A DNA stretch of 64,000 nt from an uncultured Psychroserpens sp. (GCF_947501425.1 NZ_CANMVN010000008.1:218166-282165), one strand, 5' to 3'. Counted from the first letter of the stretch, positions 1 through 8,312 are shown. Notes: a model not told the origin generated them from the letters alone. Numbers and translations: made by a program.

Positions 1-211
1 AAATGTGAATAGCAGTTTCTTTTCTAATTGCCAAATGAGTTCCGTTGATGTTAAGATACATTGGATCGGCAAAAGGCGCTACTTGAACAAGCTCCACCAT
101 ATTACCTGGTAAACATCCCATTTCCAGAAGTTTAAGAGGAATATGAATTGAGGAAACATCAGTAATTATAGCTGTTTGACCTCGTTTTATATCTGCTAAT
201 GTGACTTGCAA
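1..211 (-). CDS. feoA: FeoA family protein (3' end cut by window)
   Basis: Small SH3-like FeoA protein expected to support ferrous iron uptake by FeoB at the inner membrane. About 70 codons are visible and the C-terminus lies beyond base 1. The reading gives a beta-rich protein with the family hallmarks LADIKRGQ near the start and LLEMGCLPGNMVEL in the middle, as in FeoA (residues about 3-45). The start is TTG: an in-frame stop lies only three codons upstream and no ATG is available. It lies downstream of the SCO gene on the same strand with a gap of about 70 bases, so the two may be cotranscribed. A feoB gene would be expected just outside the window, but this cannot be seen. Confidence 0.8.
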   Translation of the reverse strand, partial: MQVTLADIKRGQTAIITDVSSIHIPLKLLEMGCLPGNMVELVQVAPFADPMYLNINGTHLAIRKETAIHI

Positions 212-283
212 GCTTATTTAGATTGATTTTAAAGAAGCAAAAATAAAGGAAAAAATTAGTGTAAAAAAATTGTGATGCTAAAA

Positions 284-952
284 CTATTGATATTCCTTTT
301 TTAGTCGCTTAATATCTTGTATTAATGAGTCTACAGATGTAGGGCTAATTCCATTGTATAACCCTCTAATCTGTTTGTCTTTATCTATAAGTGCAAAGTT
401 TTCGGTATGCACCATTCCGTAATCTTCAGAATTATCATCTTTAACAACTAAGTATGATTTTCTAGCCAAATCGTAGATTTGTTTTCGATCTCCTGTAACC
501 AGATTCCATTTTTTATCATTAACACCCTTTTCTAAGGCATACTTTTTTAATTGTGCTACGGAATCTATTTCTGGTGTTACAGAATGTGACAATAACATCA
601 CCTCATCATCATTGATAATTTCTTGCTGAACCCGATACATTTGATCAGTCATTATTGGACAAATCGTTTGACAAGTTGTAAAAAAGAAATCAGCAACATA
701 GATCTTATTTTCGTAAGTATCCTGAGTTATGGTATCTCCATTTTGATTAATCAAACTGAAATTGGCTATGGTGTGGTACTTCTTTTTATGTTGAATTGTA
801 CTATCAACCAAAGACGCATCTACACGATTTGGTTGATAAATTGGTAAAGGTTTTTCAACATCTAGAATAGAATAAATAATTGAAATGATAATAGCAGAGA
901 CAAGTAGTAATACAATGAAAAAAACTTTAAACTGCTTAATATAGGCTAACAT
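284..952 (-). CDS. SCO1/SenC family copper chaperone
   Basis: Membrane-anchored thioredoxin-fold protein of the SCO family, which delivers copper to the CuA site of cytochrome c oxidase or acts as a thiol reductase. A single N-terminal membrane segment (about residues 9-30) is followed by a periplasmic domain. The copper-binding CxxxC is visible as C94-QTI-C98 and the conserved histidine as H182 in the GMVHTENF segment, so all three ligands are present. The length of 222 residues is normal. It lies upstream of feoA on the same strand. A TAnnTTTG match on the minus strand at 991-998 could be its promoter element, although no well-spaced TTG was seen. Confidence 0.9.
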   Translation of the reverse strand: MLAYIKQFKVFFIVLLLVSAIIISIIYSILDVEKPLPIYQPNRVDASLVDSTIQHKKKYHTIANFSLINQNGDTITQDTYENKIYVADFFFTTCQTICPIMTDQMYRVQQEIINDDEVMLLSHSVTPEIDSVAQLKKYALEKGVNDKKWNLVTGDRKQIYDLARKSYLVVKDDNSEDYGMVHTENFALIDKDKQIRGLYNGISPTSVDSLIQDIKRLKKEYQ

Positions 953-1066
953 GTGTTGAACTTTAAGGCTTTATAATTAAGATTTGAGTGCAAAAATACG
1001 ACACAATCTCAACAAAATCACTACTTTTAACATGCTATATAGTAAAAAAAGAAAAAGATTATCACC

Positions 1067-3001
1067 ATGAAGTTACGACTACTTATCCTTTTGGGACTGG
1101 TTTCTACAGTGTCATTTTCACAAGACTATAATGAAACACTAAATACCATTCGTGAGGCAGAGGCTAAATCTGCTTTAAATCGTATCATGCATCGTGCTAA
1201 TCTCAATACTGGCAACTATGATCTCAAATATCACCGACTTGAATTAGACATAGACCCTTCGGTGTCATTCATGTCTGGAAATATCACCTCTTACTTCGAA
1301 GCAAAAAGCGATATGACCACGATAACTTTTGATCTTGCCTCTAATATGACTGTTAATCAAGTTCTACAACGTGGTAATTCATTAGTATTTCAGCATTTAG
1401 GAGACGAACTGATTATCACACTGCCTTCCATTCAAAACACAGGTGTATTAGACTCGCTTACGGTAAGTTATTCTGGCAATCCTGATACCTCTGGTTTAGG
1501 GTCCTATGAGGTGAGTCAACATAATGGAGACCCTGTACTCTGGACCTTATCTGAACCTTATGGAGCAAAAGCCTGGTGGCCATGTAAACAAGACCTCATC
1601 GATAAAATTGATTCTATAGATGTCTTTTTAACAACACCAAGATTCAATCCTTCAAACGAAGAATATATTGCCGTATCCAATGGTGTTCAGCAAAGTGCTG
1701 TTTTAAACGGAAATGAGAAAACTACACATTATAAACATCGTTATCCTATACCAGCTTATCTCATCGCAATTGCTGCAACTAATTATGACGTCTATTCGCA
1801 TACAGTTCCAAATAACGGAAATCCTTTCGATATTGTTAATTATGTCTATCCAGAAAGTTTCACTTCAGCTCAAGCCAGCACTCCTGTTACTGTTGACATT
1901 ATGAACCTCTTTACAAATCTATTTGAAGAGTACCCATTTGCAAATGAAAAATATGGGCATGCTCAATTTGGTTGGGGAGGTGGCATGGAGCATACCACAG
2001 TATCATTTATGGGAAATTTTAATCGTAATTTAATTGCTCACGAATTAGCACATCAATGGTTTGGAAATAAAATTACCTGCGGAAGCTGGAAAGACATATG
2101 GCTCAATGAAGGTTTTGCAACGTATCTCTCTGGTATAGTTATCGAAAATTTAGATGGAAATAATGAATTTACAACCTGGAAACAACAGCGCAATAATTCA
2201 ATTACTGCTGCGCCAAGTGGCGCTGTTTATTTAACAGATAGTGACACCACAAATGTTAGTCGGATTTTTAATGGAAGACTAAGTTATAACAAAGGTGCAA
2301 TGGTATTGCACATGCTTCGGAAAAAGTTGGGTGATGCTGTATTTTTTAATGCACTTCAAGAGTATCTAAGCGCTCCACTATTAGCATATGATTACGCAAA
2401 AACTGAGGACTTTATCTCCATAGTTGAAAGTGCTTCAGGAGAGGATCTTACAGAATTTTTTAACGACTGGTTGTTTAATGAAGGTTATCCGAGTTATACA
2501 ATCTCGTGGTATCAGCCCGAATCAAATCAGGTCTCAATCAAAATTGAACAAACACAAAGTCATCCCTCAGTCTCATATTTTGAAGCACCTGTACCCTTAC
2601 GAATAACAGGTACACTTGGACAACAACTAGATATTATTTTGGATAATACAACAAACCAACAAACCTTTCTGGAAAGTGTTGGTTTTGACATATTAGCTAT
2701 TACTTTTGATCCTGAATCTGATTTAATTTCGGCAAATAACACTGTAACGTTAAGTACTGAAGAATTTGAAATAGATAATCAATTACTACTTTATCCTAAT
2801 CCAACATCAGACCTGTTACATATCGAAAAACCTGATACTATAGATATTTCAGAAATAAAAATTTATAACACATTAGGTCAGCTTATTGATCGATTGCAAT
2901 GGAATTCTAGTCTCGATACATCGTCATGGTCAACAGGACTACTGTTTGTACAATTTCAAACCAACCGAGGAGTCATTACTAAATCGGTGTTAAAAAAATA
3001 A
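1067..3001 (+). CDS. Secreted M1 family metallopeptidase with T9SS sorting domain
   Basis: Zinc aminopeptidase of family M1 (gluzincin), probably exported and then anchored or released by type IX secretion. A signal peptide covers about residues 1-18 (ends SFSQ). The N-terminal beta domain is followed by the substrate motif GGGMEH (about 304-309, the GAMEN equivalent) and the complete zinc site H325-E326-LA-H329 with E348 eighteen residues later (WLNEGF). Residues about 570-644 form a T9SS type A sorting domain (LLYPNPTSD, ending in VLKK). The 644 residues are short for M1 because the large helical C-terminal domain of aminopeptidase N is reduced and replaced by the sorting domain. It is probably transcribed alone and divergently from the SCO gene. 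Confidence 0.92.
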   Translation: MKLRLLILLGLVSTVSFSQDYNETLNTIREAEAKSALNRIMHRANLNTGNYDLKYHRLELDIDPSVSFMSGNITSYFEAKSDMTTITFDLASNMTVNQVLQRGNSLVFQHLGDELIITLPSIQNTGVLDSLTVSYSGNPDTSGLGSYEVSQHNGDPVLWTLSEPYGAKAWWPCKQDLIDKIDSIDVFLTTPRFNPSNEEYIAVSNGVQQSAVLNGNEKTTHYKHRYPIPAYLIAIAATNYDVYSHTVPNNGNPFDIVNYVYPESFTSAQASTPVTVDIMNLFTNLFEEYPFANEKYGHAQFGWGGGMEHTTVSFMGNFNRNLIAHELAHQWFGNKITCGSWKDIWLNEGFATYLSGIVIENLDGNNEFTTWKQQRNNSITAAPSGAVYLTDSDTTNVSRIFNGRLSYNKGAMVLHMLRKKLGDAVFFNALQEYLSAPLLAYDYAKTEDFISIVESASGEDLTEFFNDWLFNEGYPSYTISWYQPESNQVSIKIEQTQSHPSVSYFEAPVPLRITGTLGQQLDIILDNTTNQQTFLESVGFDILAITFDPESDLISANNTVTLSTEEFEIDNQLLLYPNPTSDLLHIEKPDTIDISEIKIYNTLGQLIDRLQWNSSLDTSSWSTGLLFVQFQTNRGVITKSVLKK

Positions 3002-3042
3002 GTATATAACTGATTATAATTTTCTAAATCAGCCTAAAACAC

Positions 3043-3050
3043 TACTTTTG
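3043..3050 (+). promoter_or_regulatory. Putative -7 element (TAnnTTTG) for rseP
   Basis: TACTTTTG matches the Bacteroidota -7 consensus TAnnTTTG and lies 30 bases before the rseP start. No convincing TTG is seen 17-23 bases upstream, so only half the promoter is recognised. Confidence 0.4.
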
Positions 3051-3080
3051 TCGCTTAGAATTTTTTATGATTAACGATAC

Positions 3081-4406
3081 ATGGAGTTTGTAATAAGAAT
3101 ATCTCAATTTTTACTGAGTCTTTCATTACTAATCGTTTTACACGAATTAGGTCACTTTATACCAGCAAAATTATTTAAAACCAGAGTCGAGAAATTCTAT
3201 CTTTTCTTTGATGTAAAGTTCTCTTTATTCAAAAAGAAGATTGGAGAAACCGTTTACGGAATTGGATGGTTACCGCTTGGTGGTTATGTGAAAATTGCAG
3301 GAATGATAGATGAAAGCATGGACAAAGAGCAAATGGCTCAACCCCCTCAACCATGGGAATTTCGCTCAAAACCAGCATGGCAACGTCTGATTATCATGTT
3401 AGGCGGTGTAACTGTTAATTTTATTTTAGCCTATGTGATCTATGTCTTTGTTGCTTTTATTTATGGCGATAAAACCACTAAGATAGAAAGCTTAAAAGAT
3501 GGATATTGGATAGAGAATAAATTACTACAAGATATAGGGTTTAAAACTGGAGATAAGATTGTAAAAGTTAATGACCTGAAGGTAGTTAATGATTATGATG
3601 TGCGCTCAAACATTATAGGTGCAGAACAAATAACGATTAGGAGAAACGGCCAGGAAAAGGTTATAAATCTTCCTGAAGATTTCTTAGGGCAATTCTCATC
3701 AGCAAAAAGCAGAGATCTATTTGAACGCAGAATTCCGTTCATGATTGGAGCAATTCGCGATTCATCTTTGAATAAAACAGCAGATGTGAAAGTTGAAGAT
3801 ATCATTACCTCTATTGATGGGAAAGAACTCAAATACTTTGATCAACTTGATTCTTTAATGTCCAATTATAAAAACCAGACATTAACTGTAAGACTATTAA
3901 GAGGCGATGAAAAGATTACTCGTGACCTAAAGGTGGATAAGGATGGTAAGTTTGGGTTTCAGCCTGCTTATGACGACGACCGTTTTGCCGAATTAGGTTA
4001 CTTTGACATCACGACTCAAACTTATAGCTTTGGTGAGAGTTTTGCAGCTGGAGGGCAAGATTTTGTAGAGACCATGCAAAAGTATGGTGCACAACTAAAA
4101 GCCATTTTTAACCCTAGCACTGGAGCTTACAAGGGTGTTGGTGGTTTTAAAGCGATATATAGTATTTTTCCAAGTGTATGGAGCTGGCAAGCATTTTGGA
4201 TGTTAACAGCATTTCTATCGATCATGCTTGGTGTCTTAAACCTTTTACCTATACCTGCATTAGATGGTGGTCATGTGATGTTTCTATTATTTGAAATCAT
4301 ATCCGGACGTAAGCCTAGTGAGAAATTTTTAGAGCGCGCACAATTGGTAGGATTTGTGATATTGATCACATTAGTATTGTTTGCCAATATCAACGATTGG
4401 ATTTAG
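3081..4406 (+). CDS. rseP: RIP metalloprotease RseP (site-2 protease)
   Basis: Intramembrane zinc protease that cuts transmembrane anti-sigma factors and signal-peptide remnants in the inner membrane. The active-site HELGH lies in the first membrane helix (H21, E22, H25). The third ligand is D395 in the C-terminal NLLPIPALDGGH motif. The central part (about residues 120-330) holds two PDZ-like regions. Membrane segments lie near 8-28, 105-128, 370-392 and 418-437. The 441 residues are standard for the family. The start fits a -7 element 30 bases upstream. It is followed by tRNA-Asn on the same strand. A possible client in this window is the membrane-bound anti-sigma-like TPR protein at 28542-29354, which is only an inference. 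Confidence 0.95.
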   Translation: MEFVIRISQFLLSLSLLIVLHELGHFIPAKLFKTRVEKFYLFFDVKFSLFKKKIGETVYGIGWLPLGGYVKIAGMIDESMDKEQMAQPPQPWEFRSKPAWQRLIIMLGGVTVNFILAYVIYVFVAFIYGDKTTKIESLKDGYWIENKLLQDIGFKTGDKIVKVNDLKVVNDYDVRSNIIGAEQITIRRNGQEKVINLPEDFLGQFSSAKSRDLFERRIPFMIGAIRDSSLNKTADVKVEDIITSIDGKELKYFDQLDSLMSNYKNQTLTVRLLRGDEKITRDLKVDKDGKFGFQPAYDDDRFAELGYFDITTQTYSFGESFAAGGQDFVETMQKYGAQLKAIFNPSTGAYKGVGGFKAIYSIFPSVWSWQAFWMLTAFLSIMLGVLNLLPIPALDGGHVMFLLFEIISGRKPSEKFLERAQLVGFVILITLVLFANINDWI

Positions 4407-4435
4407 AAAAAAATTAAATAATTTTTTAAAAAAAT

Positions 4436-4469
4436 TGTTTTTTTAAATATAAAAAATAGCATATATTTG
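4436..4469 (+). promoter_or_regulatory. Putative promoter of tRNA-Asn (TTG / TATATTTG)
   Basis: A TTG at 4436-4438 and TATATTTG at 4462-4469 are 23 bases apart, within the range known for flavobacterial -33/-7 promoters. The tRNA begins 23 bases after the -7 box. Confidence 0.6.
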
Positions 4470-4491
4470 CGCTCGCTAAAGCGATAAACAC

Positions 4492-4565
4492 TCCTCTTTA
4501 GCTCAGTTGGTTAGAGCATCTGACTGTTAATCAGAGGGTCCTTGGTTCGAGCCCAAGAAGAGGAG
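4492..4565 (+). tRNA. tRNA-Asn (anticodon GTT)
   Basis: A full 74-nt cloverleaf can be drawn by eye. The acceptor stem TCCTCTT pairs with AAGAGGA. The D arm is GCTC/GAGC. The anticodon stem TCTGA/TCAGA encloses the loop CTGTTAA with anticodon GTT at 4526-4528. The T arm CTTGG/CCAAG has loop TTCGAGC, and the discriminator base is G. CCA is not encoded. Its 3' end is duplicated downstream, as expected where a tRNA has been used as an integration site. Confidence 0.97.
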
Positions 4566-4568
4566 CAA
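4544..4568 (+). repeat. 25-nt direct repeat, copy 1 (tRNA-Asn 3' end)
   Basis: The T-loop to acceptor end of the tRNA plus CAA, starting GGTTCGAGCCC, recurs without mismatch at 4696-4720. This is the typical form of an attachment-site core at a tRNA 3' end. Confidence 0.85.
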
Positions 4569-4573
4569 CATTA

Positions 4574-4603
4574 AAATCCAGTCTTTTTTAGATTGGATTT
4601 TTT
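4574..4603 (+). terminator. Terminator after tRNA-Asn
   Basis: An 11-bp stem (AAATCCAGTCT with AGATTGGATTT, one G-U pair) around a T5 loop is followed by a T run. It starts 9 bases after the tRNA. Confidence 0.75.
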
Positions 4604-4695
4604 CATTGGTATAAACTTGGTCTCTCCCAAGGCCATAGCGCCAGCTGGCACCTTCATTAAAAATGTCCACTGTACATTTTTTTAACTTTCGGTCC

Positions 4696-4720
4696 GGTTC
4701 GAGCCCAAGAAGAGGAGCAA
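4696..4720 (+). repeat. 25-nt direct repeat, copy 2 (orphan tRNA-Asn 3' end)
   Basis: Exact copy of 4544-4568 with no tRNA 5' half attached; the bases before it do not form a cloverleaf. It is followed at once by its own strong terminator, so it looks like the displaced original tRNA tail after an insertion, or an att remnant. Confidence 0.85.
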
Positions 4721-4723
4721 ACA

Positions 4724-4753
4724 AAACCTGTCACGAAAGTGATGGGTTTTTTT
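4724..4753 (+). terminator. Terminator after orphan tRNA 3' end
   Basis: An 11-bp stem AAACCTGTCAC / GTGATGGGTTT with a GAAA tetraloop is followed by seven T. All positions pair, with two G-U pairs. Confidence 0.85.
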
Positions 4754-5195
4754 GTATAATAAATTCATATCAAAACTGTAGCTTTTAAGTAAGCAAATAA
4801 GAGAGCCACAAAAAAGTTCATTACTTTAATTATGAGCTTTGACACTAAAATTATACAGTTTCCACAGCTTCGAAGTGGCCACTATATGTTGCCTAAGTGT
4901 AATTTGTTTTCTTTTTTCAAAATCACTCTATTCAATAAACATACTTTTTTATCCAACTCCATTAAACAGAAATTTATTCAAATACGCCTATTAATTGTTT
5001 GCATTCAACGGAAATAAATTGGATGTTTTCTGTCTTAGATTTCTAGTCTAACTTTATGAATATAAGTATTAGAATTAGCAAAAAATATCATTGGCCAATG
5101 GTTTATCTCAGTTAATCTTCTCATCCTTTGGGTTGTATTTTCTATTCTCTTACCTATTAGTAATTATTGTTTATATCAACTAAAAATTAACAACC
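4754..5195. other. Gene-poor stretch after the tRNA remnant
   Basis: No supported gene. An open frame of 61 codons at 4832-5017 (plus) has no family resemblance, no clear start context and a composition rich in F, I and K as expected from AT-rich noncoding DNA. No tRNA or repeat was found here. The start of the secreted protein at 5196 probably has its promoter in the last 100 bases, but no clear TAnnTTTG was found. Confidence 0.5.
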
Positions 5196-6941
5196 ATGAA
5201 AAAATGTATTTTACTTTTTGTTTTAATATGTACTCATTATTTAATGGGACAAAACAATTTAATAGAAAACCCTGGATTTGAAATCGGTTCTACTTCAACC
5301 ACTATTAACCAAGTAGATCACGCCACTGGATGGAGTAACGGCTGCCGAAAACAAAATCCAAATGCAAATTGGTGTAGTCCAGATTTATATGATAGAAACG
5401 GCTACAAGAGTTGTTACACAGAAAGAGCACTTCTTCCTCGCAATAACGGACAAATAAATAATCGGTATGTACACATGTTTAATCAATCGACAAATCCTAC
5501 TACTGGAGAATCTGTGAAAGCGACTATAATAGAACCTTTATCTGTAGACTATTCTTACGAAGTATCTTGTTATGTGTCAAGAGAAATCAATACTCATGAT
5601 GACGATGAAGGTCAATATGAAGCACCTCTTCAGCTAGAATTTGTTTTAAGAAATGATGATAACTGTGATATTGAAAAAATTGTGCATACCAGCACATATA
5701 TTTCAGGGCAATTCTATTTTAATAATTGTAGTAATCCGCCTTCACAACCCTCTTCAGCATGGAACCAAAAGAAAGGATATTTCAACTTGAGCGAAGGTGA
5801 CATCATTGAAAACTACAATAGATTAGAAATAAGGATTAAAGGAAACGCAGGTGGAGCCAATGACCCTATTTTCATTGATGATGTTAAACTCATAACAATA
5901 CCAAAAGTAAAAGCATGCTTTGAAATAAAAAATATTGACAAAGAATCTATCTTACGATCAGATTATGGGCCACAATATGTTAAAGAGCTTTGTTTGCCTA
6001 GAATTGAAATTGATGGTAGTTGTAGTGAAAATGAAGAGGGGTACCATCTAAGAATTTCAGAATTTAGTATGTCACCTTGGGGATTCGTTGATGATTATTA
6101 TGAGGGCTGGGTTGCTAGTGGAACTGCACCAAGTACTATTGACCTAACAAATCTTATTGGGATTCCATCTGCAAATAATGGGTGGACCTCTAGAACTTTT
6201 GATCCTACAAAATTGTATTCGGTTAGTTTAAGTGTTGGGTCTATTTGGGATTCAGCACCATTACAGTTCTTTAAAGTAAAAAACTGTAACGAAATTACGG
6301 CCTGTTTTGAAATAAAAAATATCGTCGATGAGCATATGGAAGAGTCAGAATATGGACCACAATCGGTTAAAGAACTTTGTTTACCTAAGATTGAAATCGA
6401 TGGTAGTTGTAGTGAAAATGAAGAAGGATACCATCTAAGAATCTCAGAATTTAGTATGTCACCTTGGGGATTTGTTGATGATTATTATGAGGGCTGGGTA
6501 GCTAACGGAACTGCACCAAGTGCCATTGACCTTTCAAATCTTATTGGGACTCCATCTGCAAATAATGGATGGACCTCTAGAACTTTTGATCCTACAAAAT
6601 TGTATTCGGTTAGTTTAAGTGTTGGTCCTGTCTGGAATTCTGCTTCGCTGCAGTTTTTTAGAGTCAAGGAGTGTCAAAAAAATGATCGTGAAACTTCCGA
6701 AGATAGCATACTAAAAATTCATCCAAACCCAACTCAAGGTAAATTTAATGTCACTGTAACAAACAATGTAGATAAAGGAATCATAGAAGTATTGAATATA
6801 TATGGAAATGTTATTTTTGAAGGAACTTTTTCAGGAGAAGAAAGTACTCCAATAGATATATCTAGAGAGCTACCTGGAGTCTATTTTGTAAAATTCTATG
6901 TTAAAGGAGAGACTTTTACAGAAAAAGTAATAAAAAAATAA
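5196..6941 (+). CDS. Secreted T9SS protein with two near-identical 125-residue modules
   Basis: Extracellular protein of unknown function, 581 residues. A signal peptide covers about 1-19 (ends LMGQ). Residues about 20-235 look like a carbohydrate-binding-type beta sandwich: it opens with NLIENPGFEIGS and ends with FIDDVKLI, a common frame of such modules in Bacteroidota. Two tandem copies of a 125-residue module follow (240-364 and 369-493), each with CFEIKN, ELCLP, IDGSCSENEEGYH and SPWGFVDDYYEGW. Each module has four or five cysteines, suggesting disulfides. Residues about 505-581 are a T9SS type A sorting domain (IHPNPTQGKF, ending EKVIKK). It stands alone between two tRNA-tail repeats, so it may have arrived by insertion. 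Adhesin or glycan binding is the likely role, by inference only. Confidence 0.85.
   Translation: MKKCILLFVLICTHYLMGQNNLIENPGFEIGSTSTTINQVDHATGWSNGCRKQNPNANWCSPDLYDRNGYKSCYTERALLPRNNGQINNRYVHMFNQSTNPTTGESVKATIIEPLSVDYSYEVSCYVSREINTHDDDEGQYEAPLQLEFVLRNDDNCDIEKIVHTSTYISGQFYFNNCSNPPSQPSSAWNQKKGYFNLSEGDIIENYNRLEIRIKGNAGGANDPIFIDDVKLITIPKVKACFEIKNIDKESILRSDYGPQYVKELCLPRIEIDGSCSENEEGYHLRISEFSMSPWGFVDDYYEGWVASGTAPSTIDLTNLIGIPSANNGWTSRTFDPTKLYSVSLSVGSIWDSAPLQFFKVKNCNEITACFEIKNIVDEHMEESEYGPQSVKELCLPKIEIDGSCSENEEGYHLRISEFSMSPWGFVDDYYEGWVANGTAPSAIDLSNLIGTPSANNGWTSRTFDPTKLYSVSLSVGPVWNSASLQFFRVKECQKNDRETSEDSILKIHPNPTQGKFNVTVTNNVDKGIIEVLNIYGNVIFEGTFSGEESTPIDISRELPGVYFVKFYVKGETFTEKVIKK
5913..6674 (+). repeat. 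Tandem coding repeat, 2 x 125 codons, period 387 nt
   Basis: Copies at 5913-6287 and 6300-6674 are separated by four codons. Long stretches are almost identical at DNA level, for example the part encoding the IDGSC to TKLYSVSLSVG region. This points to a recent duplication within the gene. Confidence 0.9.
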
Positions 6942-6959
6942 GAAAAGGGTTTCTACATG

Positions 6960-6993
6960 AAAAACAGTGGTATACTTTAATATCACTGTTTTT
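6960..6993 (+). terminator. Terminator after the two-module secreted protein
   Basis: A perfect 10-bp stem AAAAACAGTG / CACTGTTTTT with a 14-nt loop ends in T residues, 19 bases after the stop codon. Confidence 0.75.
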
Positions 6994-7110
6994 ACTTTAA
7001 ATCAATTAGACTAAAAATGTGTAATAGAATGTTTATGATGTTGATGAGTATTCTTTAAAATAGGTGATTTGAATAGTCAAATATAATCGGTTTGATAGTA
7101 GACTATGTAA

Positions 7111-7124
7111 AGGAGCAAACAAAA
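7111..7124 (+). repeat. 14-nt repeat of the tRNA-tail/terminator junction
   Basis: AGGAGCAAACAAAA is identical to 4713-4726, the junction between the orphan tRNA end and its terminator. No further tRNA sequence precedes it. It may be a second, more decayed boundary of inserted DNA. Confidence 0.6.
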
Positions 7125-7151
7125 GTTCAACAGCAATGTTGGACTTTTTTT
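7123..7151 (+). terminator. Terminator, GCAA tetraloop
   Basis: A 10-bp stem AAGTTCAACA / TGTTGGACTT (one G-U) with a GCAA loop and seven T. Its form and its position after AGGAGCAAACAAAA copy the arrangement at 4713-4753. It could also end the lacI-type transcript on the other strand. Confidence 0.8.
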
Positions 7152-7206
7152 GTGTAACGAATTGAGCGAGAAGTTTATACTGAGTATATAAAAAGCAATC
7201 CTGATA

Positions 7207-8232
7207 TTATTTTGTTGAATTTCTTTTCACTAATGAAGTTTCTAACTCAATAATTTTAGGATGTATCTCTTTTCCTTTTTTAATGGCTTTCAGTTCCTTA
7301 TATAATTGTTTGAATGCTATTTTACCCATTTGAAAGCCTGGCTGGTCTATAGTTGAAAGCGATGGTGTTATTGCTGAGGACATAAACCAATTACTAAATC
7401 CAACAATTGCAATATCATTTGGTATTTTAATCCCTCTATCATTAAATTCTGTAATTGCTCCAATTGCTACCATATCAGTATTTATAAAAATACCGTCAAC
7501 ATCGTCGTGATCTTCTAATAATTTTGAAGCATTCTCTTTACCCTCTTCAAAACTCAAATCGCTACAATCACATATATAAACCAATGAAGGATCATAAGGT
7601 AAATTATTATCTAGTAAAGCTTTTTTATATCCAAGGAAACGATCAATAGAATTTTGAGGCAATAAAGGCCCTCTGAAATGTGCAATTCGTTTACAGCCAG
7701 TATCAATTAAGTGTTGTGTTGCAATATAAGCTGCTTTTCTATCATCAATAATAACCTTAGAGCAATTGACAATTTTTGCAATTTTGTCAAACATAACTAT
7801 TGGTTTGCCTTGATCAATAATATCTGTTAAATGCTTGAAATCGGAAGTTTCATTAGCAAGCGAAATAAGGATTCCATCGACATGCTTGCTTAATAATAAG
7901 TCAATCTGCTTTTTTTCAAGTTCGTAAGATTCGTTAGACTGTAAAATAATAACTAAGTAACCTTTTTTTTCTGCTTGTGCTATAATACCTTTAATAACTG
8001 TAGAGAAAAAATGATGAACTACTTCAGGAATAATTAAACCTATTGTTTTAGATTCTTTAGTCCGCAAATTTACTGCAAAAGAGTTAGGTCTATAGTGTAG
8101 TTGCTCTGCTGTTTCTCTAACAAGTTTTCTTGTTTTTTTACTTACATCAGGGTAATCTTTAAGTGCTTTAGATACTGTTGTAACAGAAATACCTAATAGT
8201 TCAGCAATTTGTTTTAAGGTAACTGGCTTCAA
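7207..8232 (-). CDS. LacI family transcriptional regulator of the sucrose locus
   Basis: Sugar-responsive repressor, 341 residues, normal for the family. The helix-turn-helix is at the N-terminus (TLKQIAELLGISVTTVSKAL, residues 5-24) with the hinge helix near 48-58. A periplasmic-binding-protein-like sensor domain covers about 60-335 (starts TIGLIIPEV). It is divergent from the TonB receptor gene. Two CGAAAACGTTTTCG palindromes lie 43-76 bases before its start, so it very likely represses both the receptor operon and itself. The effector is not visible; sucrose, fructose or a phosphate ester is inferred from the neighbours. Confidence 0.9.
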   Translation of the reverse strand: MKPVTLKQIAELLGISVTTVSKALKDYPDVSKKTRKLVRETAEQLHYRPNSFAVNLRTKESKTIGLIIPEVVHHFFSTVIKGIIAQAEKKGYLVIILQSNESYELEKKQIDLLLSKHVDGILISLANETSDFKHLTDIIDQGKPIVMFDKIAKIVNCSKVIIDDRKAAYIATQHLIDTGCKRIAHFRGPLLPQNSIDRFLGYKKALLDNNLPYDPSLVYICDCSDLSFEEGKENASKLLEDHDDVDGIFINTDMVAIGAITEFNDRGIKIPNDIAIVGFSNWFMSSAITPSLSTIDQPGFQMGKIAFKQLYKELKAIKKGKEIHPKIIELETSLVKRNSTK

Positions 8233-8274
8233 TGTGTCATAATTTATATTGCAAATTAATGAAAAAAATCAAAT

Positions 8275-8288
8275 CGAAAACGTTTTCG
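8275..8288. promoter_or_regulatory. LacI-type operator 1
   Basis: Perfect 14-bp palindrome CGAAAACGTTTTCG with the central CG typical of LacI/GalR-family sites. It lies in the divergent intergenic region between regulator and TonB receptor. Confidence 0.85.
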
Positions 8289-8290
8289 CT

Positions 8291-8312
8291 AAATCGAAAA
8301 CGTTTTCGATTT
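8291..8312. promoter_or_regulatory. LacI-type operator 2 (22-bp perfect palindrome)
   Basis: Same core CGAAAACGTTTTCG at 8295-8308, extended by AAAT/ATTT arms to a 22-bp perfect palindrome. The two core centres are exactly 20 bp apart, about two helical turns, so two dimers could bind on the same DNA face. Confidence 0.85.

Noticed and set aside
4611..4650. CTTGG...CCAAG hairpin resembling a decayed tRNA T arm, and the GCCA...TGGC palindrome after it
   Set aside because: Too short and without the conserved TTCGA loop; cannot be told from chance.
4527..4724. Open frame of 65 codons on the minus strand across tRNA-Asn
   Set aside because: It is antisense to a tRNA and to its duplicated 3' end; the sequence is explained by these.
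4832..5017. 61-codon plus-strand frame
   Set aside because: No family resemblance, no promoter or start context, composition like random AT-rich DNA.
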